Of a stretch of DNA of 11,346 nt, positions 1 to 5,911 are shown piece after piece. Position 1 is the stretch's first letter. The number at the start of each line of letters is the position of its first letter. The position numbers were made by a program, and so were the translations under genes. The notes beneath the pieces were generated by a model. It saw only the letters and a list, made by a program, of their open reading frames with translations, made no database searches and had not been told where the DNA came from. The stretch comes from an uncultured Fibrobacter sp. (GTDB lineage Bacteria; Fibrobacterota; Fibrobacteria; Fibrobacterales; Fibrobacteraceae), in contig CAMZFJ010000027.1 of NCBI GenBank assembly GCA_947306025.1, positions 1-11,346 on the forward strand. Direction: 5' to 3'.

Positions 1-187
1 GAGTCAAGCGGCTGTGAACATGGTCATTCACCGAGAACGGATGTACTTGAGTCTTGCGACCTAAGCGACGGAATGCGGTAGAAAAAACAATGCGGTCATA
101 ATCGCGATGGAAGTCAGAACGGTTCGGGTCCGGATCGGCCGGGTGACCGTAACGCGTTGCAGAAAGAAGCGTATCCCATTGAAGCAT
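1..187 (-). CDS. dgt: dGTPase-like HD-domain triphosphohydrolase, N-terminal fragment
   Basis: This is the first 62 codons of a gene that runs off the left edge. I read it from the ATG at 187; the residues include [18 protein letters not shown], then RKTQV and finally HVHSRLT. This matches the start of the dGTP triphosphohydrolase family, where a conserved D-R-I-x-S-x-A-x-R-R-L segment leads to K-T-Q-V and then R-x-T-H, the first histidine of the HD metal site. The window ends just before that histidine; the remaining base (C on the coding strand) fits a His codon. Known members hydrolyse dNTPs, classically dGTP, to the deoxynucleoside and triphosphate in the cytoplasm. It lies downstream of thyA and a phosphoesterase on the same strand, which fits a deoxynucleotide-pool role. 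No Shine-Dalgarno sequence is visible before the ATG. Whether it is true Dgt or a dGTPase-like homologue cannot be told from this fragment. Confidence 0.85.
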   Translation of the reverse strand, partial: MLQWDTLLSATRYGHPADPDPNRSDFHRDYDRIVFSTAFRRLGRKTQVHPFSVNDHVHSRLT

Positions 188-205
188 GCAAGAAATATAG
201 TTAAT

Positions 206-332
206 AGTGATTAGTGGTTGGTGGTTAGGATTTAGAAAGTGGTTAGTGGTTAGTGGCTAGTGGTTTGGTACGAAAGAACCCTTTATAATCGCGTCCCTGT
301 TTACCAATCACTGTTTACTAACCACTGTTTAC
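206..332. repeat. GTGGTTA-type short tandem repeats with complementary arm
   Basis: The gap between the dGTPase-like gene and the phosphoesterase is 147 nt. It contains degenerate 7-mer repeats of the form TTAGTGG/GTGGTTA from about 206 to 266, then a complementary stretch rich in TAACCAC/TTTAC from about 297 to 332. AGTGGTTAGT at 245-254 is the exact reverse complement of ACTAACCACT at 317-326, so an RNA across this gap could fold back. There is no coding signal. I think it is an interspersed non-coding repeat or mRNA spacer structure; its function is unknown. Confidence 0.6.
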
Positions 333-334
333 TT

Positions 335-1324
335 CTACTTCGCATCGACCCAGACGAATTTGGAAGCGTCAAGTTTTTGTTCGCCTTCGAAACGGTACGC
401 TACATGGCGCCCGTCACCGCGATAGCCGGCAACGCTGTAATCCAAGCAACAAACGTTATTACGAATAAGTTCAGGGAATTCCGTCAGCCAGTAATGGCCA
501 AAGAAAACAGGGCGTTCATTTTCACGATAGAAATCGAGTTCATGGATTTCTTGCGGCACTTCAACCGGAGGTAATTCCACGCCCGGCTGGAAACTGAGTT
601 CCTGCAAGTTTGCATTTTTCGGATCAATCCACCAGCGCAAACGCGTACGTTTACGGAGTACACCTTCGGCATCTCGGAACGTGAGACCATCTGGCAAATC
701 CAATTCCGGACCTTTTAACAACAAACTCAGCGGATAGTAAAGCGAATCATCGTATTCGTTATATTGGTCATTGGCACGTGCAATCAGTTCGTCAAAATTG
801 CCATCCGTAAAAGCACGAAGATTCAAATCTTTGAGAATTTGTACGCCATGCAAATCAAAGCAGGCATGTTGCGCGCGGAACGTTTCCGTTTCCAAGTAAA
901 ACGGGAGTGTTTTCAAGAAGTCGAGCATTTCGGCGAACTCGGTTTTGCGCCCGCGATAACTCTCGACAGTCTTCACATGAATCGCTACTTTGTTAAAAGT
1001 ATGTTCGCGCAAGAACCCACCATGAATAGCATCAATGTGGTGGCCTCCAAGCCCGTTCTCGTGCCAAAAACTCAGCGCATTAAATTCGTGATTGCCCATG
1101 AGCGCTACGGCAGACCCCGCATCACGCATGGCGCGCACCAGGTTGACCGTTTCGCAAACTTGATTTCCGCGATCGATGTAATCCCCTAAAAATACGACCG
1201 TTCGAGCATTACCCGGAAAGCGATAGGCGCCCCCCTGCTCTTGGTAGCCTAACTTTTTAAGGAGCACCACGAGTTCATCGTAGTGCCCATGAATATCGCC
1301 TATAAAGTCGATACTAGAGTTCAT
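335..1324 (-). CDS. PPP-type metallophosphoesterase (calcineurin-like), coupled to thyA
   Basis: A cytoplasmic metal-dependent phosphoesterase of 329 residues. The signature blocks appear in order: GDIHGH (9-14), GDYIDRG (47-53), GNHE (77-80), a histidine in RAQHACFD (H153), GH (276-277), and a closing CLDYSVAG (293-300). Together these supply the Asp, His and Asn ligands of the two-metal site of the serine/threonine phosphatase / ApaH superfamily. I chose the ATG at 1324 because it overlaps the thyA stop as TGATG, which favours translational coupling. The frame stays open upstream to 1357, but only inside thyA. It is longer than ApaH or PrpA-type enzymes (roughly 220-280 residues), with extra sequence at about 155-265. 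The substrate could be a protein phosphate, a dinucleoside tetraphosphate or another nucleotide. Its place between thyA and a dGTPase-like gene leans towards a nucleotide, but that is inference. Confidence 0.9.
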   Translation of the reverse strand: MNSSIDFIGDIHGHYDELVVLLKKLGYQEQGGAYRFPGNARTVVFLGDYIDRGNQVCETVNLVRAMRDAGSAVALMGNHEFNALSFWHENGLGGHHIDAIHGGFLREHTFNKVAIHVKTVESYRGRKTEFAEMLDFLKTLPFYLETETFRAQHACFDLHGVQILKDLNLRAFTDGNFDELIARANDQYNEYDDSLYYPLSLLLKGPELDLPDGLTFRDAEGVLRKRTRLRWWIDPKNANLQELSFQPGVELPPVEVPQEIHELDFYRENERPVFFGHYWLTEFPELIRNNVCCLDYSVAGYRGDGRHVAYRFEGEQKLDASKFVWVDAK

Positions 1325-2136
1325 CACACCGCAATCGGAGCCTTGATGGTCGGCCACGGATCGTAATCGACGAGTTCAAAATCTTCGAACTTGAATTCGA
1401 ACAAATCCTTGACATCTGGATTCATCTTCATTGTCGGGAGCGCACGCGGTGTACGCGAGAGCTGTTCACGAGCCTGATCGAAATGATTGCTGTACAAATG
1501 CAAGTCGCCAAACGTATGGACAAATTCACCCGCTTCGTAACCGCAAACCTGAGCAAGCATCATCGTCAAAAGCGAGTACGATGCAATGTTGAACGGCACA
1601 CCGAGGAACATATCGGCACTGCGCTGGTAAAGTTGGCAACTGAGCTTGCGCTTGCCCGATGCGCCAACACCGCCCACGTAGAACTGGAACAGGCAATGGC
1701 ACGGCGGCAAAGCCATCTTATCGACTTCGGCAACGTTCCAAGCACAAACCAAGTGACGACGAGAATCGGGATTGTTCTTGAGGCTGTTAATCAAATTCGC
1801 AATTTGGTCGATATGTCCACCATCCGGTGTCGGCCAAGATCTCCATTGGTGACCATAGACCGGGCCCAAGTCGCCATTTTCATCGGCCCATTCGTCCCAA
1901 ATCGTAACCTTGTTATCGTGCAGGTACTTGATGTTCGTATCGCCCTTCAAAAACCACAGCAGTTCGTGAATGATACTGCGCAAATGGAGCTTCTTGGTCG
2001 TTAAGCACGGGAAGCCTTTGGAAAGGTCAAAACGCGTCTGGCGGCCGAAAACAGAACGGGTGCCAGTGCCAGTACGGTCGGAACGATCCACACCGTTATC
2101 GATAATATCTTGGAGAAGGTCTAAGTACTGTTGCAT
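1324..2136 (-). CDS. thyA: Thymidylate synthase
   Basis: Makes dTMP from dUMP with 5,10-methylene-tetrahydrofolate as carbon donor and reductant; cytoplasmic. The protein has 270 residues against 264 in E. coli, the difference being mostly a small insertion near 154-160. Visible active-site elements are R21 in [11 protein letters not shown]126-R127, the catalytic C146 in [10 protein letters not shown], the dUMP-binding segment [13 protein letters not shown] (171-183), and H213/Y215 in GDLHLYSNH. The end, KAPIAV, is the canonical C-terminus that closes over the active site, so the gene is intact. It is preceded by a small possible DNA-binding gene and overlaps the downstream phosphoesterase by one base. 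There is no clear Shine-Dalgarno sequence before the ATG; the upstream region is AT-rich (TATAAATTACAATC). Confidence 0.98.
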   Translation of the reverse strand: MQQYLDLLQDIIDNGVDRSDRTGTGTRSVFGRQTRFDLSKGFPCLTTKKLHLRSIIHELLWFLKGDTNIKYLHDNKVTIWDEWADENGDLGPVYGHQWRSWPTPDGGHIDQIANLINSLKNNPDSRRHLVCAWNVAEVDKMALPPCHCLFQFYVGGVGASGKRKLSCQLYQRSADMFLGVPFNIASYSLLTMMLAQVCGYEAGEFVHTFGDLHLYSNHFDQAREQLSRTPRALPTMKMNPDVKDLFEFKFEDFELVDYDPWPTIKAPIAV

Positions 2137-2160
2137 GATTGTAATTTATAAAAGTTATCG

Positions 2161-2260
2161 AGGTATGGGGTATGAGGTCGGCACAAAGTGCCTTTGAGGT
2201 ATGAGTATTTGCACAAAGCAACCTCAAAGCGAGTTTACGAGCGAACCCACACCTCAAAGC
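2161..2260. repeat. CCTCAAAG/CTTTGAGG repeats upstream of thyA
   Basis: The 123-nt gap between the small gene and thyA is repeat-rich. ACCTCAAAGC occurs twice in direct orientation (2221-2230 and 2251-2260), and CTTTGAGGT at 2192-2200 is the reverse complement of their first nine bases. GCACAAAG occurs at 2181 and 2211, the first copy within the small palindrome GCACAAAGTGC (2181-2191). GAGGTATG-type units recur around 2160-2205. The second direct copy ends at the first base of the small gene's stop codon. It resembles an interspersed intergenic repeat, or a structured 5' leader for thyA. No coding sequence is seen. Confidence 0.6.
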
Positions 2261-2514
2261 TATGCGACTTCGTCGCTTCCAAATACTTCCACGCGCTTGT
2301 ATTGCTTCGCGACTTTACCTTCGACTTCGGCGGCGTTTTGCAACAATAGTTTGTTCAAAGCCTGCAAGATAAGGTCTTGCGTATGCTTGGGCACAGGCTT
2401 CTTGCCGAGACGCGCTTTCTGCACCATCTTATGGTTCAAGTTCACAGGGAGCATTTCCACGAGGTCGTGATTGCTAAAGTTATTGGCGGTGAGAATTTCA
2501 TCAAGTTTTGTCAT
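2260..2514 (-). CDS. Small protein with a possible XRE-like helix-turn-helix fold
   Basis: An 84-residue protein that I do not recognise by name. I use the ATG at 2514; a TTG two codons upstream (2520) is the only other in-frame start nearby, and neither has a clear Shine-Dalgarno sequence. The middle of the protein, with DLVEMLPVNLNHKMVQKARLG followed by KKPVPKHTQDLILQALNKLL, has the spacing and residue pattern of an XRE/Cro-type helix-turn-helix: a short helix, a turn, a recognition-like helix (KMVQKARLG), then two helices ending in a Leu-rich segment. The tail is basic (KVAKQYKR). It is alone between the OmpA terminator and thyA and on the same strand as thyA, so it could be a local regulator or an unrelated small gene. 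The DNA-binding role is inferred from pattern only. Confidence 0.7.
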   Translation of the reverse strand: MTKLDEILTANNFSNHDLVEMLPVNLNHKMVQKARLGKKPVPKHTQDLILQALNKLLLQNAAEVEGKVAKQYKRVEVFGSDEVA

Positions 2515-2541
2515 GCTCAAAATTTAGAAAATGGTAAAAGA

Positions 2542-2570
2542 AAAGCCCCGAGCTTTACGCCCGGGGCTTT
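2542..2570 (-). terminator. Rho-independent terminator of the OmpA-family gene
   Basis: AAAGCCCCG (2542-2550) pairs perfectly with CGGGGCTTT (2562-2570), with an 11-nt loop. On the minus strand the stem is followed by TTTTCTTTTACC, a U-rich tail, and it lies 20 nt after the OmpA-family stop codon. This separates the OmpA transcript from the thyA group. Confidence 0.9.
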
Positions 2571-2590
2571 GTTTGAGACTCTAAAAGATA

Positions 2591-4909
2591 TTAGTCACCA
2601 ACGTAGTTGCTTTCGCACTTCATACCGTCATTTTCCGGTGTGACGAAGTGCATTTCAATACGACGGTTCATTTCGCGACCTTCTGCCGTGGAGTTGTCGT
2701 CAACCGGGCAGGTAGAGCCGAGACCGATGGACTTGATGCGATCCTTAGCAACGCCGAACTTCGTGAGCTGCTTCATCACTGCCTTAGCGCGGTTCTGAGA
2801 GAGCTTGAGATTCTTCTTGGCCTTACCGCGGTTATCGGTATGACCCTGGATCACAATCTTGAGGTCCTTGTAAGCGTCATCTTCCTTGAGCTTCTTAGCG
2901 ACTTCCTTGAGGAGTCTCTTAGCATTGGAGGAAATGGTAGCCTTACCGCTCTTGAAGGTAAGACCTTCGAGCTTTTCAGCCTTCTTCTTCGGGCATCCGA
3001 ATCCGTCATCGCCAGCTTCATTCGGGCAGCGGTCAAGACCAGCGCAGACACCTTCGTAGAGGTTGAACATGTTCTTTTCGGTGACCCAAGCATCGCAGAC
3101 GCCGTCCTTGTCAAGATCCGGATCCGGGAGCGGGCAGCCATCGTATGCAGGCACGCCGTGTTCGAGCGGGCACTTGTCAAGGCCCTTGCAGGACTTGCCA
3201 ATGAACCATTCCTTAGCGAGAGCTTCGTCTTCAGCAGCCTTTTCGAAGTAGTAGCCGAGCTTCTTCTGAACAACCCATTCGTCGCAAACGCCGTCGCCGT
3301 CGCTGTCCGGATCATCCCACGGGCAGCCCTTATTGCCGGCAGCACCAGCTTCACCCGGACACATGTCGTAGCCCTTGCAGACGCCAGTGTACTGATCAAG
3401 CTTGTTCTTGTCGGTGACCCACGGAGAGCAGAGACCGTCGCCATCCGGATCCGGATTGTCTTCCGGGCAACCATTGTTGACAAGCGTACCAGCTTCAGCC
3501 GGGCACTGGTCGATACCTTCACAAATTTCCTTGAACTGATCAAGCTGACCCTTCTGGCTTACCCAAGAATCGCAAACGCCATCCTTATCCGGGTCCGGAT
3601 CATCGGACGGGCAGCCATTGGAGTTGTTACCCTTTTCGGTCGGGCACTGGTCGATGCCTTCGCAAACATTGCGGAATTCGTCAAGCATACCCTTTTCAGA
3701 AACCCAAGCGTCGCAGATACCATCTTCGTCGCTATCCGGGTTGCCCATCGGGCAGCCGCCGTTCAAACGATGACCATAGTCATCCGGGCAACGGTCATCA
3801 GCATCAGCCACACCGTCACCATCGCGGTCTTGCGGAGAAAGGAAGCCAGACCATGTAAGGCCGCCGAACAAAGCAAGCTGCGGGTTCACGCGAGTCTTGG
3901 TAGCAGTAACACCCCAAGTATTTTCTTCGTTCTGGAGAACCTGTGCAAAGTGCACATAGTTGTCATTGCCAACATAGACAGAAGCACCGAGCTGGATGTC
4001 AAGACCAATCGGCAAGTGGAACACGGCACCACCCGTGACCTGCTTCATGTCGAGCTTTTCCGGAAGACCATACTGAGCGACGTTCCATGTAAAGTCTTCG
4101 GTCTGGATATCCATGTAGAATTCACCGAAGAACGAGAGGAAGTCAAGCACGTAGAATTCGAGAGCAGCACTTGCAAACGGGAAAGACATGTAAGCCTTGT
4201 CCATGGACATGCGGTAACCACCGTTGACATGGACGAGGAGAGGCATAACGTCAATCTTGGAAAGGTCGAACGTCAAAGCAGCACCGACGGTCATCACAGA
4301 CTTAGCTGTACCGTACGGCAAAGCATAGCCAAGCTCTTTCATAATGTATTCCGGTTCACGAATCCAGAGACCCTGCTTCGTGTTCTTGGAAGTCTTGAAA
4401 GAATATCTGAAGAAAGCAGCGAAGTCGATAGGCACATCAGCCGGAATCGGAGCACGAGCTTTCAAGCTAGCAGTCACGTTACCGATGTAACCCTTCTTTG
4501 TTGCAGCAAGCGGAGCAGGATTGCAATTCGGATCATCACCGCAAACAGAATTGCCGTTGAACTGGTCATAGAAGACCGGCAACGTTACACCAATGTCGAA
4601 ATAGTCCAAAAGACCAATAGCCAAGCCCACATAAGCACTGATACCATTGTAGTTAGCAACTTCTGCTTTCTGGTTCGTGGTTATATTCTGCAAAGGAAAA
4701 TTATATCCATTTTCCGGATCTGGCTTGAACATGTCATTGCCAAATGTGTAGTCGCCCAAAGCCGTAAACACAAGCTTGGAATGACCAAGAGACTGGGCAG
4801 ACTGTGTCTTATTGACACCGACGAAGCCCGTCTTGTTAATCGTATTGGCATGACCAGCGAAGGCGGATGCCGCCATTGCCAGAGCCAATCCCATTGCTAC
4901 TCGTTTCAT
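2591..4909 (-). CDS. OmpA-family outer-membrane protein with enlarged TSP3 calcium-binding repeats
   Basis: A 772-residue envelope protein. Residues 1-21 are a Sec signal peptide (MKRVAMGLALAMAASAFAGHA). Residues about 25-355 alternate like a beta-barrel and should sit in the outer membrane. Residues 361-640 hold one short and five long thrombospondin-type-3-like repeats with Asp-rich cores such as DSDGDGVCD, expected to bind calcium. Residues about 647-757 are the OmpA C-terminal domain: FKSGKATISSNAKRLL, then the peptidoglycan-binding segment GHTDNRGKAKKNLKLSQNRA, and later EMNRRIEMHF. The family links the outer membrane to peptidoglycan. Each long repeat carries a conserved Trp-Val and four cysteines. 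Repeat five has about 15 extra residues. I count 26 cysteines, so extensive periplasmic disulfides are likely. The start is fixed by AAGGAG five nt before the ATG; the gene ends in a strong terminator. Confidence 0.95.
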   Translation of the reverse strand: MKRVAMGLALAMAASAFAGHANTINKTGFVGVNKTQSAQSLGHSKLVFTALGDYTFGNDMFKPDPENGYNFPLQNITTNQKAEVANYNGISAYVGLAIGLLDYFDIGVTLPVFYDQFNGNSVCGDDPNCNPAPLAATKKGYIGNVTASLKARAPIPADVPIDFAAFFRYSFKTSKNTKQGLWIREPEYIMKELGYALPYGTAKSVMTVGAALTFDLSKIDVMPLLVHVNGGYRMSMDKAYMSFPFASAALEFYVLDFLSFFGEFYMDIQTEDFTWNVAQYGLPEKLDMKQVTGGAVFHLPIGLDIQLGASVYVGNDNYVHFAQVLQNEENTWGVTATKTRVNPQLALFGGLTWSGFLSPQDRDGDGVADADDRCPDDYGHRLNGGCPMGNPDSDEDGICDAWVSEKGMLDEFRNVCEGIDQCPTEKGNNSNGCPSDDPDPDKDGVCDSWVSQKGQLDQFKEICEGIDQCPAEAGTLVNNGCPEDNPDPDGDGLCSPWVTDKNKLDQYTGVCKGYDMCPGEAGAAGNKGCPWDDPDSDGDGVCDEWVVQKKLGYYFEKAAEDEALAKEWFIGKSCKGLDKCPLEHGVPAYDGCPLPDPDLDKDGVCDAWVTEKNMFNLYEGVCAGLDRCPNEAGDDGFGCPKKKAEKLEGLTFKSGKATISSNAKRLLKEVAKKLKEDDAYKDLKIVIQGHTDNRGKAKKNLKLSQNRAKAVMKQLTKFGVAKDRIKSIGLGSTCPVDDNSTAEGREMNRRIEMHFVTPENDGMKCESNYVGD
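2990..3829 (-). repeat. TSP3-like repeat block within the OmpA-family gene
   Basis: In-frame protein repeats: one short unit (residues 361-390) and five long units starting at residues 391, 438, 486, 534 and 597. The long units are 47-48 residues, except the fourth long unit at 63. Each contains DxDGxC, a Trp (also Val after it), then C-x-G-x-D-x-C-P and finally G-C-P. The clear periodicity suggests tandem duplication with later divergence. Confidence 0.9.
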
Positions 4910-4914
4910 AGAGT

Positions 4915-4920
4915 CTCCTT
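4915..4920 (-). promoter_or_regulatory. Shine-Dalgarno site of the OmpA-family gene
   Basis: AAGGAG on the minus strand, five nt before the ATG at 4909. It fixes the start and fits a highly expressed envelope protein. Confidence 0.85.
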
Positions 4921-4990
4921 AATTTTGACCTACCCTTGCATAGAGAGGTCCTTATCATAGTAATGTTTAAGTGAAATATAACTCTTTAAA

Positions 4991-5008
4991 AAAAAGTCCG
5001 CACTTTTT
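4991..5008 (-). terminator. Possible weak terminator after radC
   Basis: AAAAAGT (4991-4997) and ACTTTTT (5002-5008) form a perfect 7-bp stem with the tetraloop CCGC. On the minus strand the stem ends in a run of eight T. It lies 75 nt after the radC stop and 78 nt before the OmpA-family start. The stem has only one G-C pair, so it may be weak; it could instead be a structure in the OmpA 5' leader. The rest of the 4921-5082 gap is AT-rich and should hold the OmpA promoter, but I see no convincing -35/-10 pair on that strand. Confidence 0.4.
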
Positions 5009-5082
5009 GTCTGTTAAAATAATTGACAAATAATACATACTTCCTTAAAATCGCCATTTCATTTCTTTTTTTTTACACAAAT

Positions 5083-5784
5083 TCACTTAGAAAATGAGCT
5101 TTCGAAGATTTCTGGGCAGCATCTGCAAATGCTTGTAAACCCACTTTTACCAATGATGATATGGTCCAAAACCGGTATTTGTAAAATTTTACCCGATGCA
5201 CAAAGGATTCGGGTAATCGACATATCTTCGGCACTAGGTTCCAAAGAACCTGACGGATGATTATGAACAAAAATAACGGACACAGCCCGATCTTCAATAG
5301 CCAAGGCAAAGGCTTCGCGCGGGTGCACCGGAGTCTGATTCACAAGCCCAGTCGTGAGTTCATGAACGCGAATGATGAAATTTGCAGAGTTCAACGAAAT
5401 CAAAACTAAATGTTCTTGCGACTCGTATTTCATGTACGAGACCCGCGAAAGCACATCTTCGGGAACAGAAACAGGAATCGCCTTGTCGCTTAAAATAAAG
5501 CGCCCCGAAAGTTCAAGACACGCCAAGATTTGCGCCGCCTTGACTTTTCCAAGTCCACGAATTCGTTTGAGGCTCGCTAGAGTCGGGACTGATGTTTCTG
5601 TCGACAAGAATTGGGAAAGCCGCCGAGCAAGCTCGAATACATCGCAATCGTGGCAACCACTCCCCAAAATGATTGCCAACAATTCTTCATTGCTCAAAGC
5701 GCTGACACCGACGTATTCCATTTTTTCACGCGGCATCAAATTAAATTCAGGCCTTGCAAACAAGGCCACTTGATTATGATTCAT
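5083..5784 (-). CDS. radC: RadC family JAMM/MPN+ domain protein
   Basis: A 233-residue RadC (UPF0758) protein. The N-terminal half has the family segment SNEELLAIILGSG (31-43) and a helix-hairpin-helix, RIRGLGKVKAAQIL (74-87), usually a DNA-binding element. The C-terminal half carries the JAMM metal-site motif HNHPSGSLEPSAED (174-187), with H174, H176 and D187 as likely zinc ligands, preceded by the conserved HPREAF (154-159). The family was first linked to DNA repair, but that role has been questioned and its true function is unsettled. The last 15 residues (CRCCPEIFESSFSK region) differ from the usual family end. The ATG at 5784 is chosen because AGGAGA lies 8 nt upstream; a nearby ATG at 5788 is out of frame and stops at once. 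The upstream region has a striking inverted repeat covering this ribosome-binding site. No mobile-element genes flank it. Confidence 0.95.
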   Translation of the reverse strand: MNHNQVALFARPEFNLMPREKMEYVGVSALSNEELLAIILGSGCHDCDVFELARRLSQFLSTETSVPTLASLKRIRGLGKVKAAQILACLELSGRFILSDKAIPVSVPEDVLSRVSYMKYESQEHLVLISLNSANFIIRVHELTTGLVNQTPVHPREAFALAIEDRAVSVIFVHNHPSGSLEPSAEDMSITRILCASGKILQIPVLDHIIIGKSGFTSICRCCPEIFESSFSK

Positions 5785-5794
5785 CCATTTTTCT

Positions 5795-5836
5795 CCTGCT
5801 AAAAGGGTTCTACTATATAAACACGCTTTTAGCAGG
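5795..5836 (-). promoter_or_regulatory. Perfect 11-bp inverted repeat overlapping the radC ribosome-binding site
   Basis: CCTGCTAAAAG (5795-5805) and CTTTTAGCAGG (5826-5836) are perfect inverted copies separated by 20 nt. The arm nearer radC contains most of its AGGAG site, and the spacer holds TATATA/TATAGT-like sequence on the minus strand. As RNA it would form a hairpin that hides the ribosome-binding site. As DNA, the arm centres are 31 bp apart, about three helical turns, which suits a dimeric regulator. The structure is seen directly; regulation is inferred. Confidence 0.6.
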
Positions 5837-5883
5837 ATTTTGGACTAAATTTTTTTGAAAAAAATTTTTTAGATATAACTTAT

Positions 5884-5901
5884 CGAAAGTAGATACTTTC
5901 G
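5884..5901 (-). terminator. Hairpin after the DGYGN beta-barrel gene, possible terminator
   Basis: CGAAAGTA and TACTTTCG form a perfect inverted repeat with a two-nt centre (in practice 7 bp with a four-nt loop), 10 nt after the stop codon at 5912. The T-run needed on the minus strand comes only about 20 nt later, within an all-AT inverted repeat (5847-5867). It is therefore a weak or atypical terminator candidate. Confidence 0.45.
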
Positions 5902-5911
5902 CAGCTAGATA

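Noticed and set aside
1325..1357. Upstream extension of the phosphoesterase to 1357
   Set aside because: The extra 11 codons lie inside thyA and precede the conserved start of the domain; the ATG at 1324 gives the typical TGATG overlap.
2648..4960. A 770-codon open frame on the plus strand opposite the OmpA-family gene
   Set aside because: The minus-strand frame has a signal peptide, TSP3 repeats, an OmpA domain, a ribosome-binding site and a terminator. The plus-strand product has no recognisable domain, and its length follows from the biased codon use of the real gene.
4921..5082. A minus-strand promoter for the OmpA-family gene
   Set aside because: Several AT-rich hexamers (for example TATGAT near 4955) could be a -10, but none has a matching -35 at the right distance, so I do not place one.
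5083..5784. radC as a sign of a mobile island
   Set aside because: radC homologues do occur on mobile elements, but no integrase, transposase, attachment repeats or phage genes are visible around this one.
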